Shown: piece by piece, positions 8,533-16,114 of the stretch
Layout: each line of letters begins with the position of its first letter
Position numbering within the stretch: position 1 is the first letter of the stretch
NCBI GenBank assembly: GCA_017561715.1
Contig: JAFZBN010000013.1
Location: forward strand, 117,583 to 181,582
Reading direction: 5' to 3'
DNA length: 64,000 nt
DNA from: Clostridiales bacterium
Lineage (GTDB): Bacteria > Bacillota > Clostridia > Saccharofermentanales > Saccharofermentanaceae
Translations under genes and position numbers: made by a program
The notes under the pieces: generated by a model
What the model saw: the letters and a program-made list of their open reading frames with translations, nothing else
What the model was told of the DNA's origin: nothing
Databases searched by the model: none

Positions 8533-8850
8533 ATGACTTTGTTACTGACTGTTTTTGCTGCGATCGTCGCAACTATCGTATGGTATAAAAATGCTCCGAA
8601 GGACGACTGGAAAGTCGGCACACTCGCTCTGATCTACTGGGGTGCTTCCCTGATGTGGATGTGCGATGCCATCTTCGAGTACGCTGAGCTGAAGGACGAA
8701 TTCTTCCAGCCGGCAACCGCTGACATGATCAACGACGCGTTCCTCGGACTCACCGTTATCGCTCTGGGTCTGATCATCTGGCTGGTCGTTCTTCTGGCAA
8801 AAGATCCGAAGGGTGCTCTTAAGGCAAAACTCCTTTCGAAAAAGAACTGA
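8533..8850 (+). CDS. Second small membrane protein of the larBC operon
   Basis: 105 residues with three hydrophobic stretches: ~2-18, ~30-48 (LALIYWGASLMWMCDAIFEY) and ~73-90 (VIALGLIIWLVVLLAK). GAGGT lies 6 bases before the ATG, 9 bases after the preceding stop. The motif WMCDAIFEY parallels LEHVWHGE of its neighbour in position, so the two may form a hetero-oligomer. No family recognised. It ends two bases before larB, which suggests tight co-translation. Confidence 0.75.
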   Translation: MTLLLTVFAAIVATIVWYKNAPKDDWKVGTLALIYWGASLMWMCDAIFEYAELKDEFFQPATADMINDAFLGLTVIALGLIIWLVVLLAKDPKGALKAKLLSKKN

Positions 8851-8852
8851 TA

Positions 8853-9641
8853 ATGAACACGAGCATTAAACAAATACTCGAATCACTTGAGCGCGGCGAT
8901 ATCACTTCGGAGGAAGCTCTTCTGAAGTTGAAGGCCGCGCCTTTTGATGACCTCGGATACGCGAAAGTGGATACGCACAGAAGTATCCGCCAGGGCGTTG
9001 CCGAGGTGATCTATGGTGCGGGAAAAACACCATCGCAGATCATCGGGATCATGGAGTCCATGATCAAGAACGGACAGGACCGGATCCTGATCACCCGTCT
9101 TTCCGAAGAGTCTGCAAATGAGGTCAAAGCCGCACACGATATCACCTACTACAAAGAAGCACGCATCGGCTTTTACGGTGCTTTTCCGGAAGCGGACGGC
9201 ATAGGTAGAATCGTCGTCGCGACCGGCGGCACAAGCGACATTCCCGTTGCGGAAGAAGCCGCGATCACCGCGGAAAGCTACGGTAACGAAGTCGTTCGTC
9301 TTTACGATGTCGGAGTTGCCGGACTTCACCGTCTTCTTGCGCATAAAGAGGAGATCATGTCCGCAAGCGTCATCATCGCGATCGCCGGCATGGAAGGCGC
9401 GCTCGCGAGCGTAATTGGCGGACTTGCCGACTGCCCGGTCATCGCCGTTCCGACATCCGTCGGATATGGTGCTTCTTTCGAAGGGCTGTCCGCACTTCTA
9501 TCGATGCTTAATTCCTGTGCCAGCGGCGTGTCTGTCGTCAATATTGACAACGGATTCGGCGCCGGTTATCTGGCCAGCATGATCAACCATATGGAGGCGA
9601 AAACTCCTATTTCTGATTCTGAAACGGAGGCTGAAAAATGA
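8853..9641 (+). CDS. larB: Nickel-pincer nucleotide cofactor biosynthesis protein LarB
   Basis: 262 residues, normal LarB length. The C-terminal half is the AIR-carboxylase-like (PurE) fold: VVATGGTSDIPVAEEA, AIAGMEGALASVIGGL, VPTSVGYGASFEGLSAL and NIDNGFGAGYLA. LarB carboxylates the pyridinium ring of nicotinic acid adenine dinucleotide and cleaves its phosphoanhydride to give the dicarboxylate mononucleotide precursor, in the cytosol. It begins two bases after the preceding stop and overlaps larC by four bases (ATGA). larE, needed for sulfur insertion, is not in the window. Confidence 0.95.
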   Translation: MNTSIKQILESLERGDITSEEALLKLKAAPFDDLGYAKVDTHRSIRQGVAEVIYGAGKTPSQIIGIMESMIKNGQDRILITRLSEESANEVKAAHDITYYKEARIGFYGAFPEADGIGRIVVATGGTSDIPVAEEAAITAESYGNEVVRLYDVGVAGLHRLLAHKEEIMSASVIIAIAGMEGALASVIGGLADCPVIAVPTSVGYGASFEGLSALLSMLNSCASGVSVVNIDNGFGAGYLASMINHMEAKTPISDSETEAEK

Positions 9642-10987
9642 AGGTTCTGTATATCGACTGTTCCATGGGCGCCGCGGGCGACATGCTGAGCGCAGCGCTT
9701 TTCGAACTTCTTCCGAAAGAAGAACGTGAAGCATTTGTTGAGAAACTGAATTCGCGCGGGATCCCGGGCGTCAGATATGTAGCAGAACCTGCCGTCAAAT
9801 GCGGCATCACCGGCACGCACATGTCGGTGCTCGTCAATGGCGAGGAAGAAGGCTGCGGATGCGATCATCATCACGAGCATGAACATTCGCATGAGCACGA
9901 ACACGAACATCACCATGATCATGACCACCATGAACATGAGCATAGTCACGAGCACTCCCATGAACACGAGCATGGTCATTCGCACCATCACAGCAGCATG
10001 CACGATATCGAGCATATCATCGGCGATCACATGAAGCTTCCGACGTCTGTGGCGCTGGATGTGCTGGCTGTTTATCAGGAGATCGCCGAGGCTGAAAGCC
10101 ACGTACACGGCCAGCCTGTTGATCAGATCCACTTCCATGAAGTCGGCTCGATGGATGCCGTCGCGGATATCACGGCAGTATGCCTTCTCATGAAAAAACT
10201 CGCTCCGGACGAAGTGATCGTTTCTCCGATCCACGTCGGTTCCGGCACCGTTAAATGCGCACACGGAATCCTTCCGGTTCCTGCTCCGGCAACGGCAAGA
10301 ATCCTTCAGGGGATCCCGACCTACAGCGCGGATATCGACGGCGAACTGTGTACACCGACAGGTGCCGCTCTTCTGAAGCACTTCGCGACGGGCTTTGGAA
10401 AACAGCCCATAATGAAGACTTCCGCCATCGGTTACGGCATGGGCAAGAAGGACTTCCCGAGAGCCAATTGCGTCCGCGTCATGCTCGGTGAAACAGTCGA
10501 CGAAGAGATCCCTGCTCCGGCAACGGAAAGCGCGCCGGCAGCATCTTTTGCATCCAATGGCGACATCGTCGAACTTTCCTGCAACATTGACGACATGACC
10601 GGCGAAGCGATCGGATTTGCGATGGATCGTCTTTTTGAAGCAGGCGCGAATGAAGTATTTACCGTTCCCTGCGGCATGAAGAAATCCCGTCCTGGCATTC
10701 TTCTTCGCGTACTCTGCAAACCCGAAGATAAAGAGAAATTCGTCAAGCTGCTTTTCAAGCATACGTCTACGATCGGCGTACGCGAGACACAGATGCAGCG
10801 CTATACTCTGGATCGGAAGATATATGAGGTCGACACGTCTCTGGGCTCTGTCAGAGTGAAGATCTCTTCCGGCTACGGCGTCACAAGAAAGAAAGTCGAG
10901 TACGAAGACCTCGCGCGCCTCGCAAAGGAAAAGGGAATTCCGCTTTCTGAAGCGGAGGAGATTATCCACAAAGATCTGGACGTTTGA
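9638..10987 (+). CDS. larC: Nickel-pincer cofactor nickel-insertion protein LarC
   Basis: 449 residues in one uninterrupted frame, starting MKVLYIDCSMGAAGDM, the usual LarC N-terminus. Residues ~76-120 are an extreme His/Glu/Asp tract (HEHEHSHEHEHEHHHDHDHH and more), a likely nickel store. The later half has SCNIDDMTGEAIGFAMDRL and KKSRPGILLRVLC, the LarC2 part. In Lactiplantibacillus the full protein needs a programmed frameshift; here LarC1 and LarC2 are fused in frame. It is a CTP-dependent nickel insertase making the cofactor for LarA-type racemases. larA is absent from the window, so the client enzyme must lie elsewhere. Confidence 0.95.
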   Translation: MKVLYIDCSMGAAGDMLSAALFELLPKEEREAFVEKLNSRGIPGVRYVAEPAVKCGITGTHMSVLVNGEEEGCGCDHHHEHEHSHEHEHEHHHDHDHHEHEHSHEHSHEHEHGHSHHHSSMHDIEHIIGDHMKLPTSVALDVLAVYQEIAEAESHVHGQPVDQIHFHEVGSMDAVADITAVCLLMKKLAPDEVIVSPIHVGSGTVKCAHGILPVPAPATARILQGIPTYSADIDGELCTPTGAALLKHFATGFGKQPIMKTSAIGYGMGKKDFPRANCVRVMLGETVDEEIPAPATESAPAASFASNGDIVELSCNIDDMTGEAIGFAMDRLFEAGANEVFTVPCGMKKSRPGILLRVLCKPEDKEKFVKLLFKHTSTIGVRETQMQRYTLDRKIYEVDTSLGSVRVKISSGYGVTRKKVEYEDLARLAKEKGIPLSEAEEIIHKDLDV

Positions 10988-11038
10988 TATCTAGTTTTTC
11001 GACGGCTTCCGACAAAACCATGGAGTGTTTTCTGCATT

Positions 11039-11157
11039 AACTGTTCTAGGTTTTGTTCTAAAAATGCGCGAAAAATAGAACGAAACATAGAACAAGCAGA
11101 AAATTCTATGTTTCGTTCTAAAAATTCCAAAAAAGTAGAACAGAATGTAGAACAGTT
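11039..11157. repeat. 119-bp nested palindrome made of GTTCTA/TAGAAC units
   Basis: The two 54-base arms (11039-11092 and 11104-11157) flank an 11-base loop. The inner 17 bases pair perfectly (TAGAACGAAACATAGAA with its complement at 11104-11120). The outer 10 bases pair perfectly (AACTGTTCTA with TAGAACAGTT) and TGTTCTA/TAGAACA pairs in between. Each arm also holds its own small inverted repeat of GTTCTA and TAGAAC, so alternative cruciforms are possible. A further GAACTGTTC sits at 11179-11187. It lies between the convergent larC and ttdB genes. It could be a bidirectional terminator, although no long T-run follows, a miniature mobile element, or a clustered binding site. Confidence 0.85.
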
Positions 11158-11200
11158 CCCGTCATAAGATAACTCGCGGAACTGTTCTCCCGAGCATGAG

Positions 11201-11785
11201 TTAACCCTGTATGAGCTTATCGAATCTTTCTTTAAAGATCTTCGTGTTGTTCTCGAAGAGGTTATTTCCCTCTGTGTCGATGGATACGACCAGCGGACCG
11301 AATTCCTTTACTTTCATGATCCACAGAGCCTCCGGCATGCCGAGGTCCATCCACTCTACGCCCTGAAGTTCTTCAACTTCCTGCGCGGCAACTACGGCAC
11401 ATCCGCCCGGATACGCGCAATGGATCGCGCCGAACTTCTTGCAGGCTTCCGTTGTCTTTTCGAGCATACCGCCCTTACCGATGATCAGGCGAAGACCTGT
11501 CTGCTCGATGAAGTCAGCCTCAGCTGCTTCCATACGACGGCTCGTCGTAGGTCCGATGGAGACCATGTACTGCTTGCCGTTCTCGTCTGTTCCGACGATC
11601 GGGCCGGCGTGGATGATCGCGCCGTCTTTGAACTCAAAATTCTCCGGCATGACCTTTTCCTGTACGACACGGCGGTGGCCGCTGTCACGGCAGGTTGCGA
11701 GCATACCTGTGAGGTAAACGGTATCTCCGATGCGGAGATCCTTGATCTGATCGTATGTGATAGGAGTGGTCAAAACTTTCTTCAT
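11201..11785 (-). CDS. ttdB: L(+)-tartrate dehydratase / class I fumarase-type beta subunit
   Basis: 194 residues. Motifs of the Fe-S hydro-lyase C-terminal domain: LRIGDTVYLTG, IIHAGPIV, SIGPTTSRRME, IIGKGGM, YPGGCAVVAA, LGMPEALWIMKV and VSIDTEGNNL. Read against what I recall of E. coli TtdB, the similarity is close along the whole length. With the alpha subunit it forms a two-subunit enzyme that dehydrates L-tartrate to oxaloacetate, or fumarate/malate in relatives; sequence alone does not fix the substrate. It has an AGGAGG site and lies 4 bases after ttdA, so the two are made as a pair. Confidence 0.88.
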   Translation of the reverse strand: MKKVLTTPITYDQIKDLRIGDTVYLTGMLATCRDSGHRRVVQEKVMPENFEFKDGAIIHAGPIVGTDENGKQYMVSIGPTTSRRMEAAEADFIEQTGLRLIIGKGGMLEKTTEACKKFGAIHCAYPGGCAVVAAQEVEELQGVEWMDLGMPEALWIMKVKEFGPLVVSIDTEGNNLFENNTKIFKERFDKLIQG

Positions 11786-11789
11786 GTTC

Positions 11790-12698
11790 TTACACCTCCT
11801 CTTTCTTCAGTGAGTTCTTGTGAGAGATGATCTCGGAAGTAAGATCCTTGTGGATGATCATCTCGCCTCTTCTTGTGGCCCAGCAGCCTGTCGTGATGCC
11901 GACACCCAGTGTCGCCGGGTGATGAGCCGCTGCCTCGATGTTAACGGAAAGGACCGTGTGGTCGCCACCGAATCCCAGAGGCGCGATGCCGAGGGAATCG
12001 AGACCTTCCTGGATCTCATCTTCGAGCTTGGCAACTTCCGGATACTGGCTTCTCGTGCCGATCGGACGGAGAAGTGCTTTTTTCGAAAGCATCGCGGATG
12101 TGGCTGCGCATGTGCCGAGACCGATACCGATGCAAAGCGGCGGGCAGGCATTTACGCCCCAATCGAGGATCGTCTGATAGATAAATTTCTTGATGCCCTC
12201 AACACCTTCGAGCGGCATCAGGACCTTGCTTCTGCCCGGAAGCGAGCATCCGCCGCCGGCCATATACATGCGAAGGCGAAGGTCCGAAGATCCCGGAACG
12301 AGATCGTATTCGATATAAGGCGCGCCGTAGCCGGTGTTGTCGCCGGTATTGTGCTCGCCGAGAGGTTCAACAACATTCGGACGAAGCGGTGTCTGAAGCG
12401 TCGCGTTTCTGGCGGCTTCAACAAGCACACTCTCGATGTCCGCAAGGTACGGGAACTCGGTTCCGACCTCGACAAAATACTGAAGAACACCGGTGTCCTG
12501 ACACAAAGGACGGTGAAGATCTTTTGCGAGGGAAAGATCCTCGATCATGCAATCATACATCGTCTTCGCTCTGTCGCTCGTCTCGAGTTCACGAAGTTCG
12601 CGAAGTCTCTTCTCAACATCATCCGGCAGATAGATGCCCGTCATCGCGGTGAAATCCTGCACGGTCTGGATAAACTGCTTTCTTAAAGCTTCCTCCAT
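11790..12698 (-). CDS. ttdA: L(+)-tartrate dehydratase / class I fumarase-type alpha subunit
   Basis: 302 residues, the TtdA length. It carries CQDTG (first cluster cysteine), GAPYIEYDLVP, MAGGGCSLPGRSKVLMPLEG, ACPPLCIGIG, and GVGITTGCWATRRG with the last cluster cysteine; these bind an oxygen-labile [4Fe-4S] cluster that acts as Lewis acid in the dehydration. The block NACPPLCIGIG...LRPIG favours TtdA over fumarase alpha, but a bifunctional or fumarase role cannot be excluded. GGAGG lies 6 bases before the ATG and a good promoter lies upstream. Product oxaloacetate would feed central metabolism. Confidence 0.88.
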   Translation of the reverse strand: MEEALRKQFIQTVQDFTAMTGIYLPDDVEKRLRELRELETSDRAKTMYDCMIEDLSLAKDLHRPLCQDTGVLQYFVEVGTEFPYLADIESVLVEAARNATLQTPLRPNVVEPLGEHNTGDNTGYGAPYIEYDLVPGSSDLRLRMYMAGGGCSLPGRSKVLMPLEGVEGIKKFIYQTILDWGVNACPPLCIGIGLGTCAATSAMLSKKALLRPIGTRSQYPEVAKLEDEIQEGLDSLGIAPLGFGGDHTVLSVNIEAAAHHPATLGVGITTGCWATRRGEMIIHKDLTSEIISHKNSLKKEEV

Positions 12699-12739
12699 AT
12701 GCTACCTCCAAGTTTCTTTTTCTAAAACACACAAAGAGA

Positions 12740-12768
12740 AGTATCCCACAAAAAGCGCGCAAATTCAA
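12740..12768 (-). promoter_or_regulatory. Promoter of ttdAB
   Basis: On the minus strand TTGAAT and GATACT are separated by 17 bases, about 42-70 bases before the ttdA start. The -35 box overlaps the last codon of the upstream acyltransferase gene, so ttdAB probably has its own promoter in addition to any read-through. Confidence 0.65.
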
Positions 12769-14024
12769 GTTTTCAAGCGCTTGTCCCGCTCCCTCTTGAA
12801 AAGCTCTTCCGCGGCAATTCGGGTCTTTGCGACGACATCTTTTTTCTTCGGGAAACAGTAGTAGAGGATATCCTTTTTGCCGATACAGATCACGTCGCCG
12901 ATCTCATACCAGAAGTAGTCAGAATAAAGGCTGTAGTTTTCTTTCGGCGACTGCGTATAGTGAAGGCGTCCGTCACATCCGTCGAGCACGAACCCGTCCG
13001 CGCTGTGCGTAAGGTGCCCGGACCCGACCATGTAGAGAGATTTGAAATCCACGATGATGCCGATATCCACATCCGTATCGAGCTTGTATGTTCCGTCCTC
13101 GATCTCTTTTTTCACGCACTCTCTTTCCCACGCGTACCAGTCCGGAATATGCGAAAAGCCCTCGCCCACAAGCTGTCCGTACTCATCCAGTTCCCACGTT
13201 TTTCCGCACGCGTGACAAGTCAGCGTCGTGCCTTTTCCTTCCATCTTTCCTTCTTCTTTGCAGCACGCGCACTTATACAAAATGCGGTGCAGTCCGTCCG
13301 CGCGGAAGGGCTCGTCGATCCTGACCTGATTCTCTTTCTGCCACGAAAAATAGTCGAACGAAAATGCCTTGTCGAGGATCTCGTCGATCTCCTCGACGGA
13401 CTTTTCTTTCACCTCTTCTTTTGACAGCAGACACTCGAGCTGCGCGGTCACTTTCACCTTTCGTTTCTGAAGGTTGTTGTAGAGTGGATCTCTCGCGAAA
13501 GATCCGTATGTGGTGATCATGAGAACAGGAGCGTGAAGCGCCTTGAAAAGCACTCCCATCCTGCGTGGAAGCGGCGTCGCCGTACCGTCGAAAGAGTAGC
13601 TCGCTTCGGGGTACATCAGTACCGAAGTCTTATTCGTTCCGATCGCGTAACGCATATCGGTAATAAGCGAAATATCCGACACGAATTTCTGCGTCGGAAT
13701 ACATCCGAGATTTCGCATCAGGCCTTCTTTTCCGACGAAGCCGTCCGACGTGCAGACGATGTTATATCTTTTCGGGAACATGATCTTCGATACGATCTCC
13801 AGATCGAGGAAACTGCTGTGATTCATGAGGATGAGGAAAGGTCCTTTTCCCGCCTTATCCATATTCTTTTTCGTATAGGAAAACTTCACGGCACAAAGGT
13901 CCGGGATCGCCGCCGTCCGCATGACGAGGCTTAAGATCCGGCTCGGTTTTTTCGGTTTTTTGTGCTCCGGGCGCGGCAGCTTCATGACCTGATCAAGATC
14001 CATCTCGCACTTTTTGATCTTCAT
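12765..14024 (-). CDS. PlsC-type acyltransferase with C-terminal zinc ribbon
   Basis: 419 residues. The first ~230 carry the 1-acylglycerol-3-phosphate acyltransferase motifs: NHSSFLD (HX4D, His near residue 64), FVGKEGLMRNLGCIP, and YPEASYSFDG for the EGTR-like block. Residues ~250-285 hold CxxC...CxxC (CACC and CHAC), a zinc ribbon not part of ordinary PlsC. The C-terminal ~130 residues contain a beta-rich domain (LYMVGSGHLTHSADGFVLD) I do not recognise. Likely role: acyl transfer to a lysophospholipid or similar acceptor at the inner membrane face. No long hydrophobic segment is visible. GGGGGGAACGG precedes the ATG. Confidence 0.82.
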   Translation of the reverse strand: MKIKKCEMDLDQVMKLPRPEHKKPKKPSRILSLVMRTAAIPDLCAVKFSYTKKNMDKAGKGPFLILMNHSSFLDLEIVSKIMFPKRYNIVCTSDGFVGKEGLMRNLGCIPTQKFVSDISLITDMRYAIGTNKTSVLMYPEASYSFDGTATPLPRRMGVLFKALHAPVLMITTYGSFARDPLYNNLQKRKVKVTAQLECLLSKEEVKEKSVEEIDEILDKAFSFDYFSWQKENQVRIDEPFRADGLHRILYKCACCKEEGKMEGKGTTLTCHACGKTWELDEYGQLVGEGFSHIPDWYAWERECVKKEIEDGTYKLDTDVDIGIIVDFKSLYMVGSGHLTHSADGFVLDGCDGRLHYTQSPKENYSLYSDYFWYEIGDVICIGKKDILYYCFPKKKDVVAKTRIAAEELFKRERDKRLKT

Positions 14025-14087
14025 CCGCCGTTCCCCCCTTAGCGTCGTGCTGCGTTTGCGCGCGGCAAACCTTTCGAACCTAAAAAC

Positions 14088-14096
14088 ATTATACCA
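14088..14096 (-). promoter_or_regulatory. Extended -10 box for the PlsC-type gene
   Basis: TGGTATAAT on the minus strand is an extended -10 (TG-n-TATAAT), 64 bases before the gene. The -35 region is weak, as is common for extended -10 promoters. Confidence 0.55.
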
Positions 14097-14191
14097 TTCA
14101 AAAAATCGCAGAAGTCCCTTGTAAGATTCTCTCCCAACCGCTGTTTATATAGGTGAAGACACTTCACAGAAAAAGGTATGAGGTAAAAAGT

Positions 14192-15415
14192 ATGAAAAAG
14201 ATCATGAATACAATTCTCGCGGCAGCGCTTTCTTTCTCGCTTCTTATCCATATTTCCGGATGCGGGAAAAGCACCGGTCCGGAAGGCTCACAGCAGACGG
14301 AAACAAGAAACGCGGGCATCGCCGAGTACGTCGAAGACGGCGATTCTTCCGGTGACACCCTTGCTTCAATACCGCCTACAGACAGTGACGACACCCGTTC
14401 ATCAAAATACACGGGAGGATACGAGCTGGCCATTCCGACCGGCACCCGCGTGATGTCCGATGACCCGGAGCTTCCGGAAGAGATCGTATACTGGGATCCG
14501 GAAAGATATCTTGCGCCCGAATATACCCTGGAAGAGGCAACGGAAAGGTACGCTTTTGTCGCGGACCACACCACGCTGATCTACAATAGCTGCGATGAAC
14601 TTTCGATGTCGCACGAGTTCCGCTGTGTCGATTACGGAAGCAGACTTTTTTCGAACAGAAACAGCGCGCAATGTCTGGATCCTGACGGAAATGTGCACGC
14701 CGGGAATATCACACATCTTCAGCTGAATGTTTTAGAAAACACTTCGGTCTATACACCCTTTGAAGAAATGGTCCATGATCCGATGTGTTACTACAGGCTC
14801 CCACCCTCTGCGTTTAAGGTCGAAGAGATCGAAAGCTCCGATGATCACGTTATACAGCACATCACCGAACCGGACACTTCGAGAGAGTTTCTCTACTACG
14901 GAAAGGTGATTGACGAAAAACTGATCCTTGTCACCTTCGAAAACTACAATACCGATACCCCCCTGACCGAGAACGACATCCGGGATTTCATCCACTACGC
15001 AGAGGTGCTTTTCGAGCATCTGGAACCGGATAACGGATCTGAACCGTATATCTACGACAAGATCGTCAATGTCCCGATCCTCGGCGGAATGCACGTTACC
15101 GGCTTCAACCATCTGACTTGCATAAGCAGAAAAGGAATCAATCTTGAAACTCGCGATTACACCAAACTTGGATCCGTATCCCTGATTCCGGGAGCAGATG
15201 AAGCATATCTGGAAGTCGGCGCGGACGGCGAAGAATGGACCGATATGGGCGACATGAAATCGAAAGACGGCTACGCAGGCAATCAGGCGCTTTATTTCAC
15301 GGTGGAGGATGAAACCTATTACTGCAGCATATATAACCCGGACGGCAAAAGCACCGTCTTTGATTCCGTGGACGATCTTCTTTCCTGCATTTCTGAAAAC
15401 TGCTATCTGAAATGA
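14192..15415 (+). CDS. Lipoprotein of unknown function upstream of the ECF sigma gene
   Basis: 407 residues from the ATG preceded by GAGGT. The N-terminus is a lipoprotein signal (MKKIMNTILAAAL, then HISGC) and a ~70-residue low-complexity linker rich in Gly, Ser, Thr, Glu and Asp. The rest is acidic, with Trp/Tyr-rich stretches (IVYWDPERYLAPEYTLEEA), and matches no family I know. It should sit on the outer face of the membrane. An upstream frame extension of 13 codons lacks a lipobox-compatible start and is rejected. It is separated by 138 bases from the sigma/anti-sigma pair and points the same way, so it could be a target or a sensor of that system. Confidence 0.72.
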   Translation: MKKIMNTILAAALSFSLLIHISGCGKSTGPEGSQQTETRNAGIAEYVEDGDSSGDTLASIPPTDSDDTRSSKYTGGYELAIPTGTRVMSDDPELPEEIVYWDPERYLAPEYTLEEATERYAFVADHTTLIYNSCDELSMSHEFRCVDYGSRLFSNRNSAQCLDPDGNVHAGNITHLQLNVLENTSVYTPFEEMVHDPMCYYRLPPSAFKVEEIESSDDHVIQHITEPDTSREFLYYGKVIDEKLILVTFENYNTDTPLTENDIRDFIHYAEVLFEHLEPDNGSEPYIYDKIVNVPILGGMHVTGFNHLTCISRKGINLETRDYTKLGSVSLIPGADEAYLEVGADGEEWTDMGDMKSKDGYAGNQALYFTVEDETYYCSIYNPDGKSTVFDSVDDLLSCISENCYLK

Positions 15416-15553
15416 TCTCCTTCAGGAGAAACCGAGGAGCCTGCATGGTTTCCATCAAAAGGGATCGGGAAACCGGAGCGATCTGTGATATATTGAAAAG
15501 GAGGTGGCAAACACCCATTCTTCCGAAAGATTCGGAACGGGAAAGAGGACGAA

Positions 15554-16114
15554 ATGGACGACGCTTCGATCGTACAGTTGTTTTGGGACAGAAGCGAAAA
15601 GGCACTGAAAGAAGTCGCCGCGAAATACGGTCGTTTCTGCCATAAGATCGCACTGAACATTCTCGGGATCTCCGAGGATGCGGAAGAGTGCGTCAACGAC
15701 ACATACCTTTCCGCCTGGAACAGTATGCCTCCGAAGCGCCCGCAGGTCCTTCCTCCGTATCTCGGCCGCATCACGAAGAACCACGCGCTGAATCTATATA
15801 ACAAGAAGCATGCCGAAAAGCGCGGCGGCGGAAATCTCGCTCTCGTATTCGATGAATTGGACGAAGTGCTCTCCGGATCCGAAACAGCTGACAGTGAGCT
15901 TTTCCGAAAAGAACTGCTCTCCCTGATCAACGGTTTTCTTTCGGAACTTCCTTCCGACAAACGCAAGATCTTCGTCTGCCGTTACTGGTATTCGGACAGC
16001 GTTAAAGACATCGCCGAACGCATGCACATGACCGAAAACAACGTATCCGTTTCACTGAACCGAATGCGGAACCAGCTTCGCAAAAAACTCGAGGAAGGAG
16101 GGTATTTCTCATGA
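15554..16114 (+). CDS. ECF-type RNA polymerase sigma factor
   Basis: 186 residues. Region 2 spans ~10-75 (AAKYGRFCHKIALNIL, then DAEECVNDTYLSAWNSMPP, a classic sigma-70 region 2 block) and region 4 spans ~125-180 (LPSDKRKIFVCRYWYSDSVKDIAERM, then ENNVSVSLNRMRNQLR, the helix-turn-helix that reads the -35). It directs RNA polymerase to a small regulon, most likely on an envelope signal because its stop overlaps the start of a membrane protein by four bases (ATGA), the usual sigma/anti-sigma arrangement. AGAGG lies before the ATG. Confidence 0.93.
   Translation: MDDASIVQLFWDRSEKALKEVAAKYGRFCHKIALNILGISEDAEECVNDTYLSAWNSMPPKRPQVLPPYLGRITKNHALNLYNKKHAEKRGGGNLALVFDELDEVLSGSETADSELFRKELLSLINGFLSELPSDKRKIFVCRYWYSDSVKDIAERMHMTENNVSVSLNRMRNQLRKKLEEGGYFS

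Noticed and set aside
5222..10969. Long open frames on the minus strand opposite buk, pta and larC (450-467 codons)
   Set aside because: They mirror well-supported genes codon for codon, have no ribosome site, and their sequences are low in hydrophobic clusters and rich in Arg/Asp/Ala as expected from reverse frames.
11039..11157. CRISPR array
   Set aside because: The units are inverted and nested, not direct repeats with unique spacers of equal length.
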